Shown piece by piece: positions 25,079 to 30,972 of a stretch of 31,227 nucleotides of DNA. The first letter of the stretch is position 1. Every line of letters begins with the position of its first letter. This DNA comes from Flavobacteriaceae bacterium UBA5544 (lineage in GTDB: Bacteria; Bacteroidota; Bacteroidia; Flavobacteriales; Flavobacteriaceae). The position numbers and the translations under genes were made by a program. Location of the stretch: contig DINI01000035.1 in the NCBI GenBank assembly GCA_002426755.1, positions 50,585 through 81,811 of the forward strand. The letters are read 5' to 3'. The notes beneath the pieces are model-generated. The model was not told where the DNA came from. It ran no database searches and saw only the letters and a program-made list of their open reading frames with translations.

Positions 25079-26035
25079 TCAAAGTTCCTTACTAACAAGA
25101 TAGGCTGTATAACCGATAAATGTGAGCAATAACAAGCCCGCTTCCCATCGGTCGAGTTTCTTCTTTTTCCCCGTGAACATGGCGAGAAATAAAAATGCCG
25201 TTCCACCCAGTAAAAAATAAATATCCGTATTAAAAACACTGCTGAATTCAACAGGTCGGACTAAAGAACTTATCGAAAGAATTAAAAAAATATTGAAAAT
25301 ATTGGACCCGATGATATTCCCAATCGCGATATCACTGTTTTTTTTAAGTGCTGCCACAACCGAAGTCATCAATTCAGGCAACGATGTGCCTGCTGCAATA
25401 ATGGTCAACCCAATGATTTTTTCACTAACGCCCAAACCGCTTGCAATGGACACGGCATTGTCCACAATCAATTTTCCACCAATGACCAAACCAATCAAAC
25501 CAGCGATGATAAAACCCCAAATTTTCCAGTTTGAGGCCGGAACCACTTCAACTTCTGTGATGGTGACATCATTTTTCATCTGTTTATAAATGTAAAACAG
25601 GAACATCATGAACATCATGAGCAATATAAAACCATCCAATCTAGATAAGCCAAGCTCATTGGAAAACAGATAACCATTGGCAAGTACCAAGAACACAATA
25701 GCTGCAAAAAATGAAATGGGAATCTCCTTCCAAACGGTTGAGGATTGCACAGTAATTGGGTAAATGAGCCCAACAATACCAAGAATCATAAATAGATTGA
25801 AATTATTGCTGCCGATGATATTTCCCAAAACAATATCGGAATGCCCTTCGTAGGAAGCGACTGTATTTACAACCAATTCTGGAGCGGAAGTTCCGAAAGC
25901 CACAATGGTCAAACCTATGGCCAAGTCTGGAATTTTGTTCTTTTTGGCCAATAAGGTAGAACCATCTACCATAAAATCGGCACCTTTTATCAAGAGTGCA
26001 AAACCCACAAGGACGAGAATTGAAGAGAGTATCAT
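25079..26035 (-). CDS. Calcium/sodium antiporter (CaCA family)
   Basis: A 318-aa inner-membrane cation exchanger of the YrbG/CaCA type. The two inverted alpha repeats are clear: the first with IVAFGTSAPELVVNTVAS and GNIIGSNNFNLFMILGI, the second with IIAAGTSLPELMTSVVAALK and GNIIGSNIFNIFLILSI. The glutamates of the two GTSxPE motifs and the asparagines of the GSNxFN motifs form the ion-binding site. About ten membrane segments are visible, and the length is normal. A -7-like TAAATTTA (26053-26060) and a palindromic TTGGCACCAA (26069-26078) lie just upstream of the start. It stands alone, between the secreted unknown gene and a terminator. Confidence 0.93.
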   Translation of the reverse strand: MILSSILVLVGFALLIKGADFMVDGSTLLAKKNKIPDLAIGLTIVAFGTSAPELVVNTVASYEGHSDIVLGNIIGSNNFNLFMILGIVGLIYPITVQSSTVWKEIPISFFAAIVFLVLANGYLFSNELGLSRLDGFILLMMFMMFLFYIYKQMKNDVTITEVEVVPASNWKIWGFIIAGLIGLVIGGKLIVDNAVSIASGLGVSEKIIGLTIIAAGTSLPELMTSVVAALKKNSDIAIGNIIGSNIFNIFLILSISSLVRPVEFSSVFNTDIYFLLGGTAFLFLAMFTGKKKKLDRWEAGLLLLTFIGYTAYLVSKEL

Positions 26036-26105
26036 ATCGAAAAATCAGTGCGTAAATTTAGGTGATAATTTGGCACCAATTACAATTTATGGATTGGCTC
26101 CCAAA

Positions 26106-26143
26106 ATAAAAAACCATCCCAAACTTTGCAGAATGGGATGGCT
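26106..26143 (-). terminator. Intrinsic terminator of the anchored unknown gene
   Basis: CCATCCCA (26114-26121) pairs perfectly with TGGGATGG (26134-26141) over a 12-nt loop. On the minus strand the stem is followed by a run of T, so it closes the gene ending at 26157. Confidence 0.85.
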
Positions 26144-26156
26144 CCAAATAACATTC

Positions 26157-26654
26157 TTATGCAGCGACAACTGATGATTTTTGAATGTTATCGGTAATTA
26201 ATTGTTTCCATTTTTCGGCGCGTTTCAATTCGAAATCTTCTGAAAGACGGTCTTCAATATCATATAGATTAAGGGTCACCGATGGCTTTGAGTAGAATTG
26301 AAGTTCCAAATCCATTTGTTGAAGTTCGGATTCCAATTTCTTTTCGCGTTTAATATCTCTGGTGTTTTTATGAATGACACAGGATTTGACGTTGTTCAAA
26401 TCAACTCTTACAATTTCATTTTCAGGTGATTTGATTTTTACGAAAAGCAATACACTTTTTTCTTTATCAATTCCGATAAAATTGTGGTTCCAAAATTCTT
26501 TCTCGGCGAATTTTAAGTTTTCGCCTTTAATTAAATCCTTGATTTTTTTTTTACTTTTTATGGATGATTTTTTACCGATATAGGTAAACCAAATGAAGGG
26601 CAAGATGCCCAATAAGGTGATGAGCACAGTCGTCACCGTTTCTGATAGTTTCAT
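26157..26654 (-). CDS. Membrane-anchored protein of unknown function
   Basis: A 165-aa product; the start at 26654 (MKLSETVTTVLITLLGILPF) is preferred over one 18 codons upstream because it places a single membrane helix at residues about 8-26 directly at the N-terminus. A highly basic segment follows (KKSSIKSKKKIKDLIKG), and then a cytosolic domain with FLGI-like strands (FWNHNFIGIDKEKSVLLFV, RVDLNNVKSCVIHK) and a charged helical stretch. The pattern of a strand-rich domain with DLNNVKSCVI resembles small PH-like domains found in uncharacterised Bacteroidota proteins; this is a loose impression. A good terminator follows. Confidence 0.72.
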   Translation of the reverse strand: MKLSETVTTVLITLLGILPFIWFTYIGKKSSIKSKKKIKDLIKGENLKFAEKEFWNHNFIGIDKEKSVLLFVKIKSPENEIVRVDLNNVKSCVIHKNTRDIKREKKLESELQQMDLELQFYSKPSVTLNLYDIEDRLSEDFELKRAEKWKQLITDNIQKSSVVAA

Positions 26655-26751
26655 TGTTTGTATATTTAAATTATAATTTGAAATCTGTGAATAGCAACAT
26701 ATCTCCACAGAAAAAGGAGAAATAAGTTACGTCTGAAGAAGTCACTTCAAA

Positions 26752-27096
26752 TTATGTAAAACAATGAAAAGGAAAAATGATGGTGGTAGAAGTCAGTTCG
26801 AGTTCAATCGCATTCCCGATTTGGAAATACAGCAATCTCGACTCATAAGCACAAGCGATTGGTTGCTGAACTCTATCAAACGTCCTGACAATGGGTAGAT
26901 TGGTATCTTGTGAGGTATCTAAAAGCTGATTGAAATAAGAGGTCAGCTCAATTATGGCGGCACTTTGCTGGTGACCCGTAGTAATCACCTCATCGTTCGC
27001 CGAGGACACCAATGGTTTGTGTTCCTGAACCTGTGAAGGCAACAGAACCGTCAACCAAGTGAACAGATTGAGAATCAAACTTTGAAAGGCAAACAT
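26752..27096 (-). CDS. Small secreted or anchored protein of unknown function
   Basis: A 114-aa product not recognised. The start at 27096 (MFAFQSLILNLFTWLTVLLP) is chosen because a perfect -7 box lies at 27115-27122, 18 nt upstream; the ATG at 27126 would lie before that promoter. Residues 5-20 form a signal or anchor helix. The remainder (IIELTSYFNQLLDTSQDTNL, AYESRLLYFQIGNAIELELT) is polar with two cysteines. No homologous family comes to mind. Being a real gene is supported by the promoter and by the open frame, not by recognised homology. Confidence 0.5.
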   Translation of the reverse strand: MFAFQSLILNLFTWLTVLLPSQVQEHKPLVSSANDEVITTGHQQSAAIIELTSYFNQLLDTSQDTNLPIVRTFDRVQQPIACAYESRLLYFQIGNAIELELTSTTIIFPFHCFT

Positions 27097-27114
27097 CTGC
27101 AATAGATTAGAGTA

Positions 27115-27122
27115 CAAATGTA
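27115..27122 (-). promoter_or_regulatory. -7 promoter element of the small unknown gene
   Basis: TACATTTG on the minus strand, a perfect TAnnTTTG, just downstream of the rtcB terminator and 18 nt before ATG 27096. Confidence 0.45.
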
Positions 27123-27159
27123 GCAAGTAAATTGTTTAGATAACGTTAAAATTTGAAAA

Positions 27160-27193
27160 TGAAAAAACGGACGGTTTTTCAACCATCCGTTTT
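27160..27193 (-). terminator. Intrinsic terminator of the slipin-rtcB transcript
   Basis: A 13-nt arm (27164-27176) pairs with 27181-27193 with one mismatch over a TTTC loop. On the minus strand the hairpin ends in a T run. It lies 6 nt after the rtcB stop and closes the whole array-slipin-rtcB unit. Confidence 0.88.
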
Positions 27194-27198
27194 AAAAA

Positions 27199-28587
27199 TT
27201 AGCGTTTTCGTCTGTTCTCACGCTTTTTCCTCCAAGGCGCTTTCTTTTCCCAATCGCCAGCCATGATGCATCCATAAGGCATCACCTCATCGATGACCAT
27301 TCCCAAACCGAATTCTTCCATTTGGTTTCTCACTGTTTGGGCATTTTTATAGGCACTTGGCAACTCTGTAATATCGATTTCCTTTGAAAAGAATCGTACA
27401 TCGAGACCTTTGGTTTCCTCATTGAAAATTTGCATGATACTTCCTGTTTTGTTTCTTCTGTGTTGGGTACGGCTCACATTCCTTCCGGCACCATGTGGCG
27501 CAAAGCCTAAATTGGTATCCGTCGTTGTGCCTTCTACAATCAACACAGGTTCAGACATGTTCAAAGGAATCAACCTTGGCCCTGTAATATCAGGCATAAA
27601 TTTGGCATCCAACGGTGTGGCACCTTTCGCGTGATAGAACAAATCGCCATCTTTAAACACGAAATTGTGCTCGTTCCAAAATCGGTTTTCAATGTCGATT
27701 TCCAAAGTTTCAGAAACCGAATCGTGAAGGACTTCGTGATTTACCTTTGTCCACTTTCTGATGATTTGCAAGGCTTCCCAATAGGCTTGTCCTTCGTCTG
27801 TTTCATAAGGAATCCAAGCGTTTTGCTTCAAGGTTTTGGGTGACAATTCCTTTCTGAAATTTTCCGCCACTTTCATCCCTTTTTTGTACAGCAATGCTCC
27901 CGGACCTCTAGACCCATGGTGTGTCACCAACATGGTATTGCCCGTTTTCTTTGACTTTCCAACAAACAAGAAATGGTTACCATCACCTTGTGTTCCCAAA
28001 TGTGCTCTAGCCGCCTGAATGGATGGTTTATCATTCAAAAACCAATTTGACTCAAATGCTTCCAACAATTCCTTTGGAAATCTAAATTGTGAATCCCTAT
28101 CTCGCCCACCAGGACCGAAATGTGTGTTGGCATGAGCGGCATCCAAGACATCTTTTGTGTCTGCTTTTCCAAAATCCGTCAGCATCACAGAGCAGCAAAT
28201 ATCCGCACTATGCATTCCCGGATGGATGGCATTTTTGGCGACTGCGACGCCACCCACAGGAATGGTCCCATCAGGACCCGCAGGACAGGCATCTGGCATA
28301 ACAGCACCAGCGACCATAGTTGGCGTTTTCATCAAGGTTTGCATGGAATTAATAACAGACTTGACGTTGTCCTCTTCCAATTCGTTTTCTGCCTTAATAT
28401 TGGTAGCAAACTCAATCGGTTTTTGATGCAACTCCAAAGGTTCTGGTGATTTGAACTGCTCCAAATAGTTGTGCATTTCATCACCTTCCAATCGGTTTGT
28501 ATTGATATGTTCAATGGCTTCCTTGAACCATTTTCCTTGTCTAAAACCCAAATCGATAAGGGTTTGACCGTTTATTTTATGTGACAT
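27199..28587 (-). CDS. rtcB: RtcB family RNA ligase
   Basis: A GTP- and Mn-dependent ligase that joins RNA 2',3'-cyclic phosphate or 3'-phosphate ends to 5'-OH ends, as in tRNA splicing and repair. The start at 28587 (MSHKINGQTLIDLGFRQG) is chosen; an in-frame ATG at 28656 would translate a dispersed repeat. In the 462-aa product the metal and catalytic residues are all present: D129 and C132 in HSADICCSVM, H205 in QGDGNHFLFVG, H223 in THHGSRGPG, H319 in YHAKGATP, and the guanylylated H365 in FAPHGAGRNVSRTQHRR. The C-terminus ends in an Arg/Lys-rich tail (APWRKKRENRRKR). It is transcribed after the slipin gene and a tRNA-like array, with a terminator 6 nt beyond. No archease or RtcA gene is nearby. 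Confidence 0.96.
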   Translation of the reverse strand: MSHKINGQTLIDLGFRQGKWFKEAIEHINTNRLEGDEMHNYLEQFKSPEPLELHQKPIEFATNIKAENELEEDNVKSVINSMQTLMKTPTMVAGAVMPDACPAGPDGTIPVGGVAVAKNAIHPGMHSADICCSVMLTDFGKADTKDVLDAAHANTHFGPGGRDRDSQFRFPKELLEAFESNWFLNDKPSIQAARAHLGTQGDGNHFLFVGKSKKTGNTMLVTHHGSRGPGALLYKKGMKVAENFRKELSPKTLKQNAWIPYETDEGQAYWEALQIIRKWTKVNHEVLHDSVSETLEIDIENRFWNEHNFVFKDGDLFYHAKGATPLDAKFMPDITGPRLIPLNMSEPVLIVEGTTTDTNLGFAPHGAGRNVSRTQHRRNKTGSIMQIFNEETKGLDVRFFSKEIDITELPSAYKNAQTVRNQMEEFGLGMVIDEVMPYGCIMAGDWEKKAPWRKKRENRRKR

Positions 28588-28610
28588 TTTAATTTCATTT
28601 ATAGTTTGTT

Positions 28611-28706
28611 TTTCCGCGTAAGCGGTTGCAGCGGCATCCTTTTGCCTTTTCGGCAAAAGATACAGCGGAAAACGCGACCACGCCTTTTTTCGCGTGGTTA
28701 CGCCCT
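28611..28706. repeat. Dispersed-repeat-like palindromic element between slipin and rtcB
   Basis: A GC-richer block unlike its surroundings, with three nested inverted repeats: TTTCCGC (28611-28617) against GCGGAAA (28665-28671), CTTTTGCC (28639-28646) with GGCAAAAG (28652-28659), and ACCACGC (28677-28683) with GCGTGGT (28692-28698). On the minus strand it reads from GGGCGTAACCACGCG through TTTCCGCTGTATCTTTTG to GGATGCCGCTGCAACC. I recall this as a common dispersed intergenic repeat in Flavobacteriaceae. It fills the gap between the slipin stop and the rtcB start. Confidence 0.65.
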
Positions 28707-28714
28707 TAAAATAC

Positions 28715-29815
28715 TCATTTTCCAGAGAAAATCTCTTTTAATTGAGTGACAACACCACCATTTCCAGAGACGGTAATCTCACCGATTTTTTCGGCAATCT
28801 TTTCTACGTACTCCATTTCTTTAAGCTTGAACAACATCTCATTTTCTTCCATCAACTTCGCAGTGTTCAACAAGCTACGGGTAGAAGCGGTTTCTTCTCG
28901 CCTTGTAATGATGTTGGCTTGCGCTTGCTTTTGTGCAATTAAAACGCGGTTCATGATGTCTTTCATCTCACCGGTCAGAATAACGTCTCGCATACCGCAG
29001 CTCAAAACTTTGACACCCAAATCGGATGCTTGTGTGGCGACGTCCTTAAATACTGCCTCGGCAATATCATCTTTACGTTCCAACAATTCATCCAAAGTGT
29101 AAGTACCAATATATCCTCGCAATGCCAACTGCATGGCAATGTACAATTGCTTTTCGTAGTCTTTGCTTCCCAAAAGCGCTTTCTCGATATCGACAACCTT
29201 GTACTGTGTGTAAAAGTTGACACGGATGGCCGCTTTGTCTTTGGTCAACAATTCTTGACCTGAAATTTCCAATTGCAATTGACGCAAATCGACTTTTGCT
29301 ATCTTGATTGTGGTATCATTCCTCCAGAACCTGTAAGTTCCGGCATCCAAGGTTTTGGTGTACACATCGTCTACCAAAAGTACTGCTTTTTCGTAGGCAG
29401 CGACTTCAAAAGCTCGGATGTATTGGTTCAATGCATTCTTACCGAAAAGTGCCTTGTCGATTTTCTCGGTGATGTAAATCTTGCTTACATCGGCACGGAC
29501 GAACTCGCGTTCAATCAAACCTTTCCAGTACACATATCGGCCATATGTCAAAACGGTTTTAAGGTTTTTGTTTTCAAAAACCAAGACCAATTCGGTATCC
29601 TTGACCTCCACAATGTCCAACATCGCCTCTAACGTTTTGTCTTGAAGCAAGAGTTCCAACGCAATTGGTGCAACGAAGCTGTTCGCAAGGTCGTACACCA
29701 ATACACGTAGGTTGAAACCAAACAACCAGTGTGTTCCTTGGGTAATCACTTTTTGGTAATCTCCATTTTTGAAGACCAAACCTACTTTTCCTGAATTAAT
29801 TCTTACTCGTTTCAT
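28715..29815 (-). CDS. Slipin-type SPFH/Band-7 protein
   Basis: A 366-aa SPFH-domain protein. The N-terminal third (KVGLVFKNGDYQKVITQGTH, FGFNLRVLVYDLANSF) is an extra domain seen in a slipin subgroup, and there is no hydrophobic hairpin, so it is probably soluble or peripheral. The Band-7 core is at residues about 125-300 (AFEVAAYEKAVLLVDDVYTK, GTYRFWRNDTTIKIAKVDLR, LTKDKAAIRVNFYTQYKVVD, RGYIGTYTLDELLERKDDIA, VLSCGMRDVILTGEMKDIMN). A helical C-terminal part (AQKQAQANIITRREETASTR) probably drives ring or filament assembly. It precedes rtcB on the same strand with 127 nt of repeat DNA between. SPFH proteins and RtcB genes are known neighbours in several bacteria, though the partnership is not biochemically settled. 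Confidence 0.93.
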   Translation of the reverse strand: MKRVRINSGKVGLVFKNGDYQKVITQGTHWLFGFNLRVLVYDLANSFVAPIALELLLQDKTLEAMLDIVEVKDTELVLVFENKNLKTVLTYGRYVYWKGLIEREFVRADVSKIYITEKIDKALFGKNALNQYIRAFEVAAYEKAVLLVDDVYTKTLDAGTYRFWRNDTTIKIAKVDLRQLQLEISGQELLTKDKAAIRVNFYTQYKVVDIEKALLGSKDYEKQLYIAMQLALRGYIGTYTLDELLERKDDIAEAVFKDVATQASDLGVKVLSCGMRDVILTGEMKDIMNRVLIAQKQAQANIITRREETASTRSLLNTAKLMEENEMLFKLKEMEYVEKIAEKIGEITVSGNGGVVTQLKEIFSGK

Positions 29816-30138
29816 GTTTTTACATTTTTAATTAAACAATACATGTTGACAATCCCGTAACGGAGGTTTTGTCCGCTTCAAAAACCAATAACGAGTGCCA
29901 CAGATTTTGAAGTTTATTTTGACGTGATTTTCACGCAACTTTCACTTAAAAAAACAGTCGATTGCAAATCATCTTGCCAGTACGGAAATACTCATATTAA
30001 AAGCGTTGATAGTCAGTGTTAGTCATTGGGATTGAAAACTTAAATCCTAAAAAAGGCTGTTGTCAACAATCTGAATAAGCTACAGTCACTATGTCTGCAA
30101 TTAAAAATCAGTATTTCAAGGTACTTTTAAGATTGCTA

Positions 30139-30161
30139 CATTCCCGCGTAGGCAGGAATCT
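30139..30161. repeat. REP-like palindromic repeat, copy 1
   Basis: CATTCCCGCGTAGGCAGGAA followed by TCT, with ATTCC-type arms around a central GTAG. It matches copy 2 at 30558-30580 in 22 of 23 positions and in the same orientation. Here it is nested inside a longer stem, AAGATTGC (30129-30136) with GCAATCTT (30172-30179). Confidence 0.8.
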
Positions 30162-30201
30162 CCGGCGATTTGCAATCTTCTGTTTTTGTCAATTTTTGTT
30201 G

Positions 30202-30220
30202 AGCAGTGTGACGGACTGCT
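30202..30220 (-). ncRNA. Isolated anticodon-like stem-loop
   Basis: On the minus strand AGCAGT and ACTGCT form a perfect 6-bp stem around the 7-nt loop CCGTCAC. Size and loop resemble an anticodon arm with GUC at 34-36 and A at 37, but position 33 is C and no D or T arm flanks it. Likely structured RNA in the leader; relation to the tRNA-like units is a guess. Confidence 0.3.
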
Positions 30221-30250
30221 TGGCTATCAGTTTTACAAGATGATAAGCTT

Positions 30251-30321
30251 TGGTGTTGATGGATTTTGAGTCCATAACCTACTTTAAAAGAGTAGTGCTC
30301 TATCCGTTGAGCTACAAGAAT
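30251..30321 (-). tRNA. tRNA-like unit 9, Lys(UUU) anticodon, degenerate
   Basis: The D arm is intact (GCTC-AACGGATA-GAGC). The anticodon arm is perfect: stem CTACT/AGTAG, loop CTTTTAA, anticodon UUU, A at 37. The T stem ATGGA/TCCAT is perfect but the loop is CTCAAAA instead of TTCRANN. The acceptor strands ATTCTTG and CAACACC pair only at three inner positions, while ATTCTTG pairs 6 of 7 with the 3' end of unit 8. Probably not a translating tRNA. Confidence 0.6.
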
Positions 30322-30323
30322 CG

Positions 30324-30392
30324 AAATCTTGACCGGATTCGAACCGGCAACAACTACAACCTATTGTTCTAACCAGACTGAACTATCTCAAA
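30324..30392 (-). tRNA. tRNA-like unit 8, no acceptor stem of its own, anticodon unclear
   Basis: The D arm (GTTC-AGTCTGGTTA-GAAC) and T arm (GCCGG-TTCGAAT-CCGGT) are canonical. The anticodon arm can be drawn as AATAG-GTTGTAG-TTGTT, giving UGU (Thr), but then there is no variable loop, so the assignment is weak. The 5' and 3' ends do not pair with each other; each instead pairs with the neighbouring unit (7 upstream, 9 downstream). It follows unit 7 with a 1-nt gap. Confidence 0.5.
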
Positions 30393-30393
30393 A

Positions 30394-30470
30394 AGACTTG
30401 AGAGTGGGAATCGAACCCACGACCTATAGAGTCGCGACCGTTTTTTGGATAACAGTCCATCCTTCAAGTC
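30394..30470 (-). tRNA. tRNA-like unit 7, anticodon not assignable
   Basis: The acceptor stem GACTTGA/TCAAGTC is perfect and extends by one A-T pair. The T arm GTGGG-TTCGATT-CCCAC is perfect. The D arm is short (GGAT/ATCC with one linker base). The 26 nt between D and T stems contain A6 and GTCGCGAC but give no standard 5-bp/7-nt anticodon arm; a GCGAC-TCTATAG-GTCGT alternative competes with the T stem. Confidence 0.55.
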
Positions 30471-30583
30471 TAGTTGGATATAAAACATGATACATCGCTG
30501 CAACATTTTATACAATAGTGTCATACAGAAACACACAACAAGACTAGCTTGATATCACATTCCTGCGTAGGCAGGAATCTTTG
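30471..30583. other. Gap of 113 nt within the tRNA-like array
   Basis: This separates units 6 and 7 and contains the second copy of the palindromic repeat. I looked for a T-loop (TTCRANN with a stem) on both strands and found none, so it does not appear to be a tenth unit. Confidence 0.5.
30558..30580. repeat. REP-like palindromic repeat, copy 2
   Basis: CATTCCTGCGTAGGCAGGAA followed by TCT. The arms ATTCCTGC and GCAGGAAT pair perfectly over a 4-nt loop (30559-30578). It is a direct copy, one base different, of 30139-30161. The two copies bracket tRNA-like units 7 to 9. Confidence 0.8.
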
Positions 30584-30656
30584 TGGAACAGACAGGACTC
30601 GAACCTATATCTCCAGAGCTTCAATCTGGCGCAATGACCGTCTTTGCTACTGTTCC
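30584..30656 (-). tRNA. tRNA-like unit 6, Phe(GAA) anticodon
   Basis: A complete cloverleaf of 73 nt. Acceptor GGAACAG/CTGTTCC, D arm GCAA-AGACGGTCA-TTGC with GG in the loop, anticodon stem CCAGA/TCTGG with loop TTGAAGC (U33, GAA, G37), 5-nt variable loop, T arm ATAGG-TTCGAGT-CCTGT, discriminator A. No CCA is encoded. It is one of the more tRNA-like members of the array. Confidence 0.75.
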
Positions 30657-30662
30657 GTTTTA

Positions 30663-30733
30663 AGTGTCCACCAAGGGTCGAACTTGGTCTTGAAAGACAA
30701 TACTTCCCGTGCGAGCCGTTACACTATGGACAC
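30663..30733 (-). tRNA. tRNA-like unit 5, Gln-like with aberrant anticodon loop
   Basis: Acceptor GTGTCCA/TGGACAC and T arm CCAAG-TTCGACC-CTTGG are perfect, and the D arm GTGT-AACGGCTC-GCAC is Gln-like. The anticodon stem GGAAG/CTTTC leaves a 6-nt loop TATTGT, which reads UUG (Gln) only if position 33 is A and one loop base is missing. The variable loop is also short. A discriminator U follows. A translating role is unlikely. Confidence 0.6.
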
Positions 30734-30738
30734 TTTAG

Positions 30739-30811
30739 TTGAGGCATTAGGAATTGAACCTAAATAACCCAAGTTAAAAGCTTGGTGCTTTATCTATTAA
30801 GCTATGCCTCA
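30739..30811 (-). tRNA. tRNA-like unit 4, Lys(UUU) anticodon
   Basis: A complete 73-nt cloverleaf: acceptor TGAGGCA/TGCCTCA, D arm GCTT-AATAGATA-AAGC, anticodon stem CCAAG/CTTGG with loop CTTTTAA (UUU, A37), variable GTTAT, T arm TTAGG-TTCAATT-CCTAA, discriminator A. The D loop lacks the G18-G19 pair needed for the tRNA elbow, and position 1 is U rather than G. Confidence 0.72.
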
Positions 30812-30817
30812 ATTTTG

Positions 30818-30889
30818 AACTCCGTAAGGGAATCGAACCCTCATCTTCTCATAGAAAGTGAGATGCACTAACCATTATGCTAACGGAGC
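30818..30889 (-). tRNA. tRNA-like unit 3, Glu(UUC) anticodon
   Basis: A 72-nt cloverleaf: acceptor GCTCCGT/ACGGAGT (first pair G-U), D arm GCAT-AATGGTTA-GTGC, anticodon stem TCTCA/TGAGA with loop CTTTCTA (UUC, but U at 37), 4-nt variable loop, T arm GAGGG-TTCGATT-CCCTT, discriminator U. A pyrimidine at 37 is very unusual for a decoding tRNA. Confidence 0.72.
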
Positions 30890-30894
30890 ATTCG

Positions 30895-30967
30895 CAGTAC
30901 CGACGAGATTCGAACTCGCAACGCCTCGGGAGACAACCGAGTACTCTAACCATTGAGCTACGGTACT
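30895..30967 (-). tRNA. tRNA-like unit 2, Asp(GUC) anticodon
   Basis: A well-formed 73-nt cloverleaf: acceptor AGTACCG/CGGTACT, D arm GCTC-AATGGTTA-GAGT, anticodon stem CTCGG/CCGAG with loop TTGTCTC (GUC, but U at 37 and C at 38), variable GCGTT, T arm GCGAG-TTCGAAT-CTCGT. The discriminator G is that of tRNA-Asp. Position 1 is A. Five nt separate it from each neighbour. Confidence 0.75.
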
Positions 30968-30972
30968 AATTG

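Larger units (their letters stand above)
29816..30250 (-). other. Long non-coding leader between the tRNA-like array and the slipin gene
   Basis: About 435 nt without a plausible gene on either strand. It holds a nested hairpin (30129-30179, with a palindromic repeat inside), a stem-loop with a 7-nt loop (30202-30220), and a short inverted repeat TGTTG-T-CAACA (30058-30068). No TAnnTTTG promoter was found on the minus strand, so slipin and rtcB are probably read from upstream through the array. No intrinsic terminator was seen. Confidence 0.55.

Noticed and set aside
28588..28656. Longer rtcB start at 28656
   Set aside because: The extra 23 codons translate the palindromic repeat element, and the family start aligns with 28587.
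29885..29902. Possible sigma-54 promoter upstream of slipin (minus strand TGGCAC...TTGG), attractive because RtcR drives rtcBA through sigma-54 in Proteobacteria
   Set aside because: The spacing is one base off, the essential -12 GC is missing, and no RtcR gene is in the window.
30471..30583. A tenth tRNA-like unit in the gap
   Set aside because: No T-loop with a supporting stem on either strand; only the palindromic repeat is clear.
30549..30767. Plus-strand open frame of 72 codons
   Set aside because: It runs antisense through tRNA-like units 4 to 6 and has no protein-like composition; a shadow of the RNA array.
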